40,056 nucleotides of DNA, from NCBI GenBank assembly GCA_902616005.1, contig CACMRG010000015.1, positions 1-40,056 of the forward strand, given 5' to 3'. This stretch comes from an uncultured SAR116 cluster alpha proteobacterium. Its GTDB lineage: Bacteria > Pseudomonadota > Alphaproteobacteria > Puniceispirillales > Marisalimonadaceae. The position numbers were made by a program, and so were the translations under genes. Under the pieces are notes generated by a model. The model had not been told where the DNA came from. It saw only the letters and a program-made list of their open reading frames with translations, and made no database searches. Below, piece after piece: positions 33,090 through 40,056 of the stretch. The first letter of the stretch is position 1. Each line of letters opens with the position of its first letter.

Positions 33090-34448
33090 TTAATTACTTT
33101 TCCTTTTATTAACTAATAATTCAGCTAAAAGAAAGGCTAATTCGAGTGATTGATTTGCATTTAGTCTAGGATCACAATGAGTATGATATCTATCACTTAA
33201 ATTGTCTTCTTTAACATTATATATTCCACCAACACACTCAGTGACATTTTGACCAGTCATTTCAAAGTGAACCCCACCAGGGATAGTACTATTATCAAAA
33301 TGAACTTCAAAAAAACCTTTTACCTCTTCCAATATATCATTGACTTTTCTTGTTTTATAACCATTGGATGCCTTAATTGTATTACCATGCATTGGGTCAC
33401 AACACCATCCAACTGCTAAACCAGATTTCTTTATAGCTTTGACAAGTGGAGATAACTTTTCTCTTACTTGAGAAGCCCCCATTCTTGCAATCAAAGTTAA
33501 TCTTCCAAATGAATTTGTTGGATTTAAAGTTTCCACTAGTTTTAAAAGTTCATCTGGTTTAGTTGATGGTCCACATTTTAAGCCAATAGGATTTGCTATT
33601 CCTTTCATATACTCTACGTGAGCACCATCTAAATCTCTTGTTCGATCACCAATCCACAACATATGCGCTGAAGTTGCAAACCACCCCTTTTCTTCTGTTA
33701 TAGTATCTTTTCTAGTTAGAGCTTCTTCATAATTCAGTAATAAACCCTCATGTGAAGTGTAAAACTCAGTTTCTCTTAATTGCAATGTATTACTTGGAGT
33801 TATTCCACAAGCTTTCATAAAGGTTAGAGCTTCTGATATTTTTTCAGCTATTTCAATATAACGATTAACTTCATCTGTTCCTTTAACAAATTCTAAATTC
33901 CACTCTTGAATTTTATTCAAATCTGCCATTCCTCCACTTGCAAATGCTCGCAACAAATTTAGTGTAGAAGCTGATTTGTCGTATGCCATTAAAAGTCTGT
34001 TGGGATCTGGACTTCTACTTTCAAGAGTGAATGCCATGTCATTTATCATGTCACCTTTATAACTTGGAAGTTCAGTACCATCTACAACTTCAGTTGGAGA
34101 TGATCTAGGCTTTGAATATTGTCCTGCAAACCTTCCAATTTTAATCACAGGTAATGAAGATCCATAAGTAAGTACAGCTGCCATTTGAAGAATGACTTTA
34201 AAACTATCTCTTATATTATTTGCATTATGTTCTAAAAACGATTCAGCACAATCTCCACCTTGTAATAAAAAAGCTTTACCTTCTGCAACAGATGCTAATC
34301 TTCTTCTAAGTCTTCTAACTTCTTCTGCAAATACTAAAGGTGGTCTTAATGAGAGCTCATGCTCAACATTTTTTAATGCATTTACATCATTATATGTTGG
34401 CACTTGTTTTATTGGATGGTTTTGCCAAGAATCAATAGTCCATTTCAT
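33090..34448 (-). CDS. Class II 3-deoxy-7-phosphoheptulonate synthase (DAHP synthase)
   Basis: A 452-residue plant-type DAHPS. KWTIDSWQNHPIKQVPTYND begins it; FLLQGGDCAESF holds the metal-binding Cys; GRFAGQYSKPRSSPTEV, WIGDRTRDLDGAHVEYMKG, RMGASQVREKL, WCCDPMHGNTI and HFEMTGQNVTECVGG are class II hallmarks. It condenses PEP and erythrose 4-phosphate at the entry to aromatic amino acid synthesis. It follows gor by 57 bp. Aromatic-amino-acid feedback regulation cannot be judged from the sequence. Confidence 0.96.
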   Translation of the reverse strand: MKWTIDSWQNHPIKQVPTYNDVNALKNVEHELSLRPPLVFAEEVRRLRRRLASVAEGKAFLLQGGDCAESFLEHNANNIRDSFKVILQMAAVLTYGSSLPVIKIGRFAGQYSKPRSSPTEVVDGTELPSYKGDMINDMAFTLESRSPDPNRLLMAYDKSASTLNLLRAFASGGMADLNKIQEWNLEFVKGTDEVNRYIEIAEKISEALTFMKACGITPSNTLQLRETEFYTSHEGLLLNYEEALTRKDTITEEKGWFATSAHMLWIGDRTRDLDGAHVEYMKGIANPIGLKCGPSTKPDELLKLVETLNPTNSFGRLTLIARMGASQVREKLSPLVKAIKKSGLAVGWCCDPMHGNTIKASNGYKTRKVNDILEEVKGFFEVHFDNSTIPGGVHFEMTGQNVTECVGGIYNVKEDNLSDRYHTHCDPRLNANQSLELAFLLAELLVNKRKSN

Positions 34449-34505
34449 ATCTATACCTTTTGATCAGATTATAATAATAATAATTTTTATCAATGTTAAT
34501 AACTT

Positions 34506-35855
34506 TTATTTCATAGTAACAAATTCTTCTGCTGCTGTTGGATGGATACCAATAGTTGCGTCAAAATCTGATTTTTTTGCTCCTGCTTTTATCGATACTG
34601 CGATACCTTGAATGATTTCAGGTGCATATTCTCCAAGCATGTGAGCACCTAAAACTTTATCATTTTCGTCTACAACTAATTTCATAAGGGATTTCTCTTG
34701 TTTACCAGATATTGAGTTTTTTAATGGATTAAATTCAGACACAAATTCTTTTGCATTTATATTTAGGGCATTGGCATCTTCAATAGTTAAACCAACAACT
34801 GATACTGGAGGCTGAGAGAAAACAGCACTAGGTACATTATCATATGAAATAAATCTTTTTAAATCTCCAAACTCTCTATCAGAAAATGCATGGCCTTCAG
34901 CAATAGCTACTGGAGTTAAATTTATTCTATCTGTTACATCACCAATGGCATAAACAGATTTAATATTGGTTTGATTAAATTTATTTACAATTATATTACC
35001 TTTTTTACCAACGTTTATACCAATTTCTTTTACCCCTAACAATTCTATATTTGGAACACGTCCAGTAGCTCCCATTACTTTATCAGTAAAAATTTTAGTA
35101 CTATCAGAAAGAGAAGTTATGAATTGATCATTTGATTCTATTTTTTCAATTGTAACTTCAGGAAAAATTTTTATACCTCTATTTACCATTTGTTCGGTAA
35201 GTTTCTTTCTTATATCAATGTCAAAACCTTTAAGAACATAGTCAGACCTGAAAACTAGGTTTGTTTCAACGCCAAAGCCATTAAATATTCCTGCAAACTC
35301 CACTGCTATATATCCAGAGCCATAAATTAAGATTGAATTTGGCAATTCATTTAAATCCAATGCCTCATCAGAATTAATCATATTCAAATTACCATCAAAA
35401 TCAGGAAAGCTAGATTTTCCACCTACTGCTATCATTATTTTTTTTGCAGATATTTTACGTTCTTTTGAACTTTTATTTTTCACTAAAACTTCATGATCTG
35501 ATAAAAGTTTACCCCACCCATTTATTAAATCACATCCAGAATTTATTATTAAATTATTATAAATACTATTAAGTCTATCTAACTCTTTATTTTTTTTTAA
35601 AATCAAATCTTTCCATTTTGGTTTAATGCTTCCCGTCTCCCATTCATAACCAATTGCATCTTCAACTTGATGAGAAAACTCAGAACCATATATCAATAAT
35701 TTTTTGGGTACACAACCTCTTAATACACATGTACCACCAGGCCTATCTCCTTCAACAACAGCGGTTTTGGCTCCATATCCAGCAGCTATTCTTGCCGTTC
35801 TAGTACCACCTGAACCTGCGCCAATAACAATTAAATCGTAATCAAAATTGTTCAT
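34506..35855 (-). CDS. gor: Glutathione-disulfide reductase
   Basis: A 449-residue flavoprotein. The FAD site VIGAGSGGTRTARIAA (10-25) is followed by the redox-active pair in GGTCVLRGCVPKK (C43, C48). A second Rossmann site is YGSGYIAVEFAGIF, and the C-terminal GIHPTAAEEFVTM gives the catalytic His-Glu of the partner subunit. The GCVPKK form is typical of glutathione reductases rather than lipoamide dehydrogenases. It reduces GSSG with NADPH and supports grxD. It is first of the minus-strand run that ends at rpsD. Confidence 0.95.
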   Translation of the reverse strand: MNNFDYDLIVIGAGSGGTRTARIAAGYGAKTAVVEGDRPGGTCVLRGCVPKKLLIYGSEFSHQVEDAIGYEWETGSIKPKWKDLILKKNKELDRLNSIYNNLIINSGCDLINGWGKLLSDHEVLVKNKSSKERKISAKKIMIAVGGKSSFPDFDGNLNMINSDEALDLNELPNSILIYGSGYIAVEFAGIFNGFGVETNLVFRSDYVLKGFDIDIRKKLTEQMVNRGIKIFPEVTIEKIESNDQFITSLSDSTKIFTDKVMGATGRVPNIELLGVKEIGINVGKKGNIIVNKFNQTNIKSVYAIGDVTDRINLTPVAIAEGHAFSDREFGDLKRFISYDNVPSAVFSQPPVSVVGLTIEDANALNINAKEFVSEFNPLKNSISGKQEKSLMKLVVDENDKVLGAHMLGEYAPEIIQGIAVSIKAGAKKSDFDATIGIHPTAAEEFVTMK

Positions 35856-35940
35856 ATTTTTTTTATTAGCAAAATTAAGATAATTAAATATTTTTTTAAA
35901 TCATATTATATTTTACGATAATTTATATTATAGTTCATAT

Positions 35941-37080
35941 ATGTCAAAAGATTTAGAAAATATATTAGTAGTTTCAATTGAACAAGCTGTTGCAGCTCCA
36001 TACTTATCTAGCAGACTAGCAGACGCTGGAGCAAGAGTAATAAAAGTTGAGAGACACGAAGGAGATTTTGCAAGAAAATATGATAACTTTGTTAATGGAG
36101 ATAGCGCCTATTTTGTCTGGTTAAACCGAGGAAAAGAGTCCATAGCATTAAATTTAAAAAATAAAAATGATTTGCAGGTTTTAAAAAATATTATAAAGAA
36201 ATCTGATATTTTAATTCAGAATTTAGCTCCTGGTGCATTTGAAAGATTAGGGCTAAATTTAGAAGAATTAAGAGACAAATACCCTAAGCTCATTACTTGT
36301 TCAATAACAGGCTTTGGTGAAAAGGGTCCATATATGAAGCAAAAAGCTTATGATATGCTCATTCAAGCTGAAACTGGCCTTACAGACTTAACAGGCGTCC
36401 CTGAAAATGAAATTGAAAAAGGAAGATCGAGAGTAGGTGTCTCAGTATGCGACATTTCTGCTGGAATGACAGCTTTAAATGCAGTTTTACAAGCTCTAAT
36501 AGGCAGACAAAAAACAGGAAAAGGTCGACATATTTCAGTATCTTTGTTCTCAGCATTATCTGATTGGATGAATGTTCCATACTTACAATATGTCTACTCT
36601 AATAAAGAGCCTAAGAGATGTGGGGTTAGACACCCTACTATAACTCCATATGCATCTTTTGAATGTTTAGATAATTTAGAAATTTTAATTGGTATTCAAA
36701 ATGAAAGAGAATGGGTTAATTTTTGTAAATTTGTTCTTGAAGACGAAAAAATTGCTTGTGATGAAATGTTTTGTTCAAATAACGCAAGGGTAATTAACAC
36801 AAAAAAATTAGAAAATATAATCAATACCAAATTTAAAAAACATACTCGAGATCAAATAATTGAAAAATGTGAAATAGGCGGTATTGCTTATGGTAGAATT
36901 TCAAACATAGATCAATTTTCAAAGCATCCACAAAATCAATTTATTGAAGTAAACGCACCTCATGGAAAAGTAAAAATGATAGCTCCTGGTGCAGAACATA
37001 ATGGGGCACATCAGTTCGCAAAACTTGTTCCAGAGCTCAACTCTAATTCAAAAGAAATTAGAGAAGAATTTAAAAATTAG
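35941..37080 (+). CDS. CaiB/BaiF family (class III) CoA-transferase
   Basis: A 379-residue protein with the class III fold: VVSIEQAVAAPYLSSRLADAGARVIKVER (about 10-38), then GDSAYFVWLNRGKESIALNLKN, with DILIQNLAPGAFERLGL and CSITGFGEKGPY. The catalytic Asp is probably in KAYDMLIQAETGL. The opening matches members annotated as mesaconyl-CoA C1-C4 transferase (Mct), but family names are often interchangeable. The hydratase-like gene next to it, on the other strand with a 1-nt gap, supports C4/C5 CoA metabolism. Confidence 0.85.
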   Translation: MSKDLENILVVSIEQAVAAPYLSSRLADAGARVIKVERHEGDFARKYDNFVNGDSAYFVWLNRGKESIALNLKNKNDLQVLKNIIKKSDILIQNLAPGAFERLGLNLEELRDKYPKLITCSITGFGEKGPYMKQKAYDMLIQAETGLTDLTGVPENEIEKGRSRVGVSVCDISAGMTALNAVLQALIGRQKTGKGRHISVSLFSALSDWMNVPYLQYVYSNKEPKRCGVRHPTITPYASFECLDNLEILIGIQNEREWVNFCKFVLEDEKIACDEMFCSNNARVINTKKLENIINTKFKKHTRDQIIEKCEIGGIAYGRISNIDQFSKHPQNQFIEVNAPHGKVKMIAPGAEHNGAHQFAKLVPELNSNSKEIREEFKN

Positions 37081-37081
37081 A

Positions 37082-37918
37082 CTAAAAATAAGCTTTGCCC
37101 TCCATGGCCATTCCATGCAGGTCAGTCTCTGAAAAAGAGTGATATTCATCATTATCAATTTTTTTTAATTTTAATTTTAAATTCATATTAGCAAAAACTG
37201 GTGATACACCTCTATGGATAAACTTTTTTGCACATTTTTGAGCATTTTTTTCTGATAAATTCAACAGAAGAGTTGCTTGCAATGGACCATGAAATACAAG
37301 ATCAGGATAAAACTCTTCTTTAGTACTATATGGATAATCATAATGAATTCTGTGTCCATTAAAAGTTATAGCTGAATAGCGAAACATAATTGTAGGATGA
37401 GTGTAAATGGATTTTTCATCATCAAATGTGTCAAAAGGTAATTCAACTTTCTGAACGTTCTGATTTGTATTTATATCTCTATAAACAATATTATGAAATT
37501 CTTTAATTTTAATTTCATTATTTACATAAAATTGATATTTCGCTTTAACAAAACATAATTTTCCTGACCTACCTTCTTTAAATGTGATGTCATCTACTAA
37601 AGATACTTTTGTTACCTTGTCTCCAATATAAAGTTTAGAATAAAAATCAGTTTCACAGCCTGCCCACATTCTTCTAGGTAAAGTAATTGGAGGTAGAAAA
37701 CCTCCTTTTTTTGGATGAGAATCTTTGCCTAAATCAGAATGTTTATAAACCGGTGGTGCCAACGTCCAATGTATACCACTTGAAGCTGTGTCACCTATTT
37801 TTGGATCTCCAGGATCAATGTCTAAAGTTGCTCTAAATCTTTGTTCAAGTGCTGATGTAATAATATCTTCAGATTTTTCAGAAGAGCCTATCCATTTTTT
37901 TAATTCTTCAACATTCAT
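37082..37918 (-). CDS. MaoC/HTD2-type acyl-CoA hydratase (mesaconyl-C4-CoA hydratase-like)
   Basis: A 278-residue double-hotdog protein. The N-terminal half has a FAS1-like MaoC domain (GIHWTLAPPVY, PITLPRRMWAG); the C-terminal half carries RYSAITFNGHRIHYDYPYS, the catalytic [YF]SxxTxNxHxIH motif, and VFHGPLQATLLL. This is the COG3777 group, which includes mesaconyl-C4-CoA hydratase (Meh) of the 3-hydroxypropionate bi-cycle. ATG 37918 (MNVEEL) is chosen; the in-frame ATG at 37960 would prepend an unusual hydrophobic stretch. Substrate remains an inference. Confidence 0.8.
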   Translation of the reverse strand: MNVEELKKWIGSSEKSEDIITSALEQRFRATLDIDPGDPKIGDTASSGIHWTLAPPVYKHSDLGKDSHPKKGGFLPPITLPRRMWAGCETDFYSKLYIGDKVTKVSLVDDITFKEGRSGKLCFVKAKYQFYVNNEIKIKEFHNIVYRDINTNQNVQKVELPFDTFDDEKSIYTHPTIMFRYSAITFNGHRIHYDYPYSTKEEFYPDLVFHGPLQATLLLNLSEKNAQKCAKKFIHRGVSPVFANMNLKLKLKKIDNDEYHSFSETDLHGMAMEGKAYF

Positions 37919-37965
37919 ATAAATAATTTGTAAAATCTTTATCAATATTATTATAATCACTAATT

Positions 37966-38814
37966 ATGTCCACAACAAACAACCAATCAAATATACTCAA
38001 TCAAACCATTGGCATAGCTGGATGTGGCGAAATGGGCTATCCAATGTTAAAAATGCTATTACAAAATAATGTCAACGCTTCTGGACATGATATAAAAGCA
38101 AGTAAAAATTTTAAGGATTTTGGAGATAAATATATACCTTCAAAGTCTGATTTTTTTCTAAAAAATGATGTTATTTTATCAATAGTTAGAGATAAAAAAG
38201 AAACAGAAGATTTATTAATTAATAATCATACGTTATTTTCAAAAAATCATGTAACGATATTAATTTGTTCAACATTACCAACAACTTATATTTCAGAACT
38301 GAAAACAAAATTACCTAAAAATTTTATACTGATGGATACCCCAATGTCGGGTTCAACTATTAAAGCTGAAAAAGGTACATTGACCTTTATGGTAGGTGGA
38401 AACAAAGATGAATTTCAATATGTAATACCACTCTTAAATATATTAGGAGATAATATACTTCATATTGGTGATTTTGGTAAAGGCATGTCTGTAAAATTAC
38501 TTAATAATTTTATTGCAGTATCATCAGTTTTAGCTACTAGAAACGTATTGTCTCAGATTCATGATTTTGGATTAACCGAAAAACAATTGCTAGACGTCGT
38601 AAAATGTTCAACAGGCAATAATTGGTTTGCACAGAACTACAATACTTTAAATTGGTCTAAAGAAAATTTTACAAAAACAAATACAATGGGTATATTAGAA
38701 AAAGATTTACTTAGTTATATTGAATCAAAATCTAATAAAGGCACTAATACTGTTCTTGATAATTACGAAAATTCTATTGTAAATGGTATAAAAAACATTC
38801 CTTGGGTGACTTAA
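37966..38814 (+). CDS. Beta-hydroxyacid dehydrogenase (3-hydroxyisobutyrate dehydrogenase family)
   Basis: A 282-residue NAD(P)-dependent enzyme. IGIAGCGEMGYPMLKMLLQN (about 16-35) is the GxGxxG Rossmann motif, where the second glycine context is GCGEMG. DTPMSGSTIKAEKGTLTFMVGG (about 125-146) is the substrate site; VKLLNNFIAVSS holds the catalytic Lys. Substrate could be 3-hydroxyisobutyrate, tartronate semialdehyde or similar. It is divergent from the hydratase gene across 47 bp and overlaps the convergent adhesin-like gene by 4 nt. Confidence 0.88.
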   Translation: MSTTNNQSNILNQTIGIAGCGEMGYPMLKMLLQNNVNASGHDIKASKNFKDFGDKYIPSKSDFFLKNDVILSIVRDKKETEDLLINNHTLFSKNHVTILICSTLPTTYISELKTKLPKNFILMDTPMSGSTIKAEKGTLTFMVGGNKDEFQYVIPLLNILGDNILHIGDFGKGMSVKLLNNFIAVSSVLATRNVLSQIHDFGLTEKQLLDVVKCSTGNNWFAQNYNTLNWSKENFTKTNTMGILEKDLLSYIESKSNKGTNTVLDNYENSIVNGIKNIPWVT

Positions 38815-40056
38815 AATTGTTCTTTAATATCAATAATAATTGTTTTTAACTGACTCTTCACAAAACCAACAATATTCATAACTTCTGAAATTGCTGATTG
38901 AATGACTAAGCCTTTATTACTCTCAATAAATGATACTGAACTATTATCCAAAGCCTTAATAACAAGACCTTTATTTCTTAATTCAAGCTGATAATTGTAT
39001 GAATCTCCTGCTGTTACTTTCAATATAATTTTTCTTTTATCAATTATATCTCCAGGCTCTTCAAATCTTTCTTTTTCTTCTTCACTATTAAATTTTGTAG
39101 ACACCTCTCCTAAATTTGATCCATCTTCATATATACCTTCAACAGTTGGATTTTGTCCATTTGCAGAAATAACAACCTTTGCCTTTATAACCTCACCACC
39201 TTGGCTTGATAGGTTTTTTATATTTGTATTGGTTGAAATCTTATTTGAATTTGAATTTATTGTACTTTGATTATTTTGTGATAAATTACCAGTCAATCTA
39301 ATTGTATCATGCGATATTCTTTCAACATTCGTAGCATTTAATTTAACCTCTAATCGATAAGATGAAGTTGCTGAATTATAATTTAATGTTGAAGAAATAT
39401 TTGCATTTATAATTGCTGTCCCTACATCTAAAATTGTAACATCACCCGTTCTTGAATTAACTGTAGCAATTGATGTATCGCTAGAGGTATAAGTTATAGG
39501 CAATCCTGAAATACTTGAAATCCCAGCTAGTGAATAAGATAAGTCTCTAAAAAATTTAGATTGATCACTTAAACCACTTATGGAAGGATTTCCAATTGTA
39601 ATATCAGCATATATATCTGGATGGTTTGTAATTGAATAATTTGTTATATCATTACCAGAATAAGTTGGTGTTATAGAAATTAATTTACCTGTACCTACAT
39701 CAGCATCACTGTAAGCACCCACAAAAGATCCTGTAAAATCATCACTGGTAACTAATCCGTTGTATAATAAATTTGAAGTATTTAATGATACTGATGTAGT
39801 TGTATCATATGTTTTATTAGAAGCTGTTATACCAGAAACAATCAAAGTTTTAGCAGTAATAGTTGCTGTAGTTGTTTGACCAGTAGCTATGGAGTAATTT
39901 ACTGCTAAACCACCATTAGCCCCATCAACTAAAGTGATTGAGTTAACAGTTACAGTTTTTCCAACTCCTATGTTTTTGTTATCAAAAGATGAATTGTTTG
40001 TGACGTTTAAAGTTTCTGAACCAATTAAACCAGATAAAGTCAAGGTTGTGTTCGCA
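38811..40056 (-). CDS. Large repeat-containing exported protein (YDG/Ig-like, adhesin-like), C-terminal end only
   Basis: The frame is open to the window's right edge (no start visible), so the N-terminus and most of the gene are missing. The visible C-terminal 414 residues start with part of one YDG-type repeat (GVGKTVTVNSITLVDGANGG) and then a second one (GITASNKTYDTTTSVSLNTS to DVGTGKLISITPTYSGNDI). A BIG2/Ig-like domain follows (ITYTSSDTSIATVNSRTGDV), then about 180 residues without a recognised domain, including a strongly polar Asn/Ser segment. YDG repeats occur in large filamentous-haemagglutinin-like surface proteins usually exported by two-partner or type I secretion; a secretion signal is outside the window. 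It is Thr/Ser/Asn-rich and low in Cys. Confidence 0.85.
   Translation of the reverse strand, partial: ANTTLTLSGLIGSETLNVTNNSSFDNKNIGVGKTVTVNSITLVDGANGGLAVNYSIATGQTTTATITAKTLIVSGITASNKTYDTTTSVSLNTSNLLYNGLVTSDDFTGSFVGAYSDADVGTGKLISITPTYSGNDITNYSITNHPDIYADITIGNPSISGLSDQSKFFRDLSYSLAGISSISGLPITYTSSDTSIATVNSRTGDVTILDVGTAIINANISSTLNYNSATSSYRLEVKLNATNVERISHDTIRLTGNLSQNNQSTINSNSNKISTNTNIKNLSSQGGEVIKAKVVISANGQNPTVEGIYEDGSNLGEVSTKFNSEEEKERFEEPGDIIDKRKIILKVTAGDSYNYQLELRNKGLVIKALDNSSVSFIESNKGLVIQSAISEVMNIVGFVKSQLKTIIIDIKEQF

Noticed and set aside
34192-34611. 139-residue plus-strand ORF across the DAHP synthase/gor junction
   Set aside because: It is antisense to two well-supported enzymes and has no independent evidence.
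1-40056. CRISPR arrays, insertion sequences or tandem repeats
   Set aside because: No regularly spaced repeats, transposase genes or terminal inverted repeats were seen; the only internal repeats are the YDG modules of the right-end protein.

Overview
The window looks like a compact, very AT-rich chromosome segment of a marine-type alphaproteobacterium. I infer this from the gene content: a purB-purC-purS-purQ-purL-bolA-grxD run, a class II DAHP synthase next to glutathione reductase, a GltX with the LSKRxGS signature, MnmC, and an aerobic Mo-hydroxylase. Streamlined lineages such as Pelagibacterales, HIMB59 or AEGEAN-169 would fit, but the sequence alone does not fix the taxon. Genes are packed tightly. 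Several convergent pairs overlap by 4-10 nt, most operon joints overlap or nearly touch, and no gene-free gap exceeds about 130 bp.

Layout. 1-714: the N-terminal part of a tyrosine recombinase sits just downstream of the 3' end of a tRNA-Arg gene, so an integrated element probably extends off the left edge. 716-2151: a gene interrupted by one in-frame TAA, a YczE/YitT-like membrane protein and tRNA-Val. 2239-5698: a cyclophilin-like protein, a hotdog thioesterase, an N-formylglutamate amidohydrolase-like enzyme and the tRNA-modifying bifunctional MnmC. 5727-10970: a tightly coupled plus-strand operon of YcgN-like protein, an unlisted 59-residue membrane protein, photolyase, FAD amine-oxidase-like protein, DUF1365 and cyclopropane-fatty-acid-synthase-like methyltransferase. 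It meets a minus-strand operon (coiled-coil membrane protein, SDR, SnoaL-like) end to end. The two together resemble the light/singlet-oxygen stress and lipid-modification gene sets of other proteobacteria.

12980-16436: tRNA-Leu, panC, a rhomboid protease, a CinA-like molybdopterin-binding protein, methionine aminopeptidase and a small basic protein. 16509-25990: purine biosynthesis (purB, C, S, Q, L), then bolA and monothiol glutaredoxin grxD, which act in Fe-S handling. A three-subunit Mo/FAD/2Fe-2S hydroxylase follows and ends at a clear bidirectional terminator. 26045-35855: a long minus-strand run, in transcription order gor, class II DAHP synthase, nicotinate phosphoribosyltransferase, NAD synthetase, gltX, cysS, trmJ and rpsD. 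35941-38814: a CaiB/BaiF CoA-transferase, a MaoC/HTD2-type hydratase (mesaconyl-C4-CoA hydratase-like) and a beta-hydroxyacid dehydrogenase, suggesting acyl-CoA or branched C4/C5 acid metabolism. 38811-40056: the C-terminal end of a large repeat-containing exported protein (YDG and Ig-like modules) that runs off the right edge.

The most noteworthy items are the integrase/tRNA-Arg junction, the single-stop interrupted gene, the photolyase/lipid cluster with its unannotated small membrane protein, the Mo-hydroxylase that lacks CO-dehydrogenase active-site motifs, and the adhesin-like protein in an otherwise streamlined genome. I did not find a clearly new multi-gene system. No CRISPR array, insertion sequence or riboswitch was recognised.
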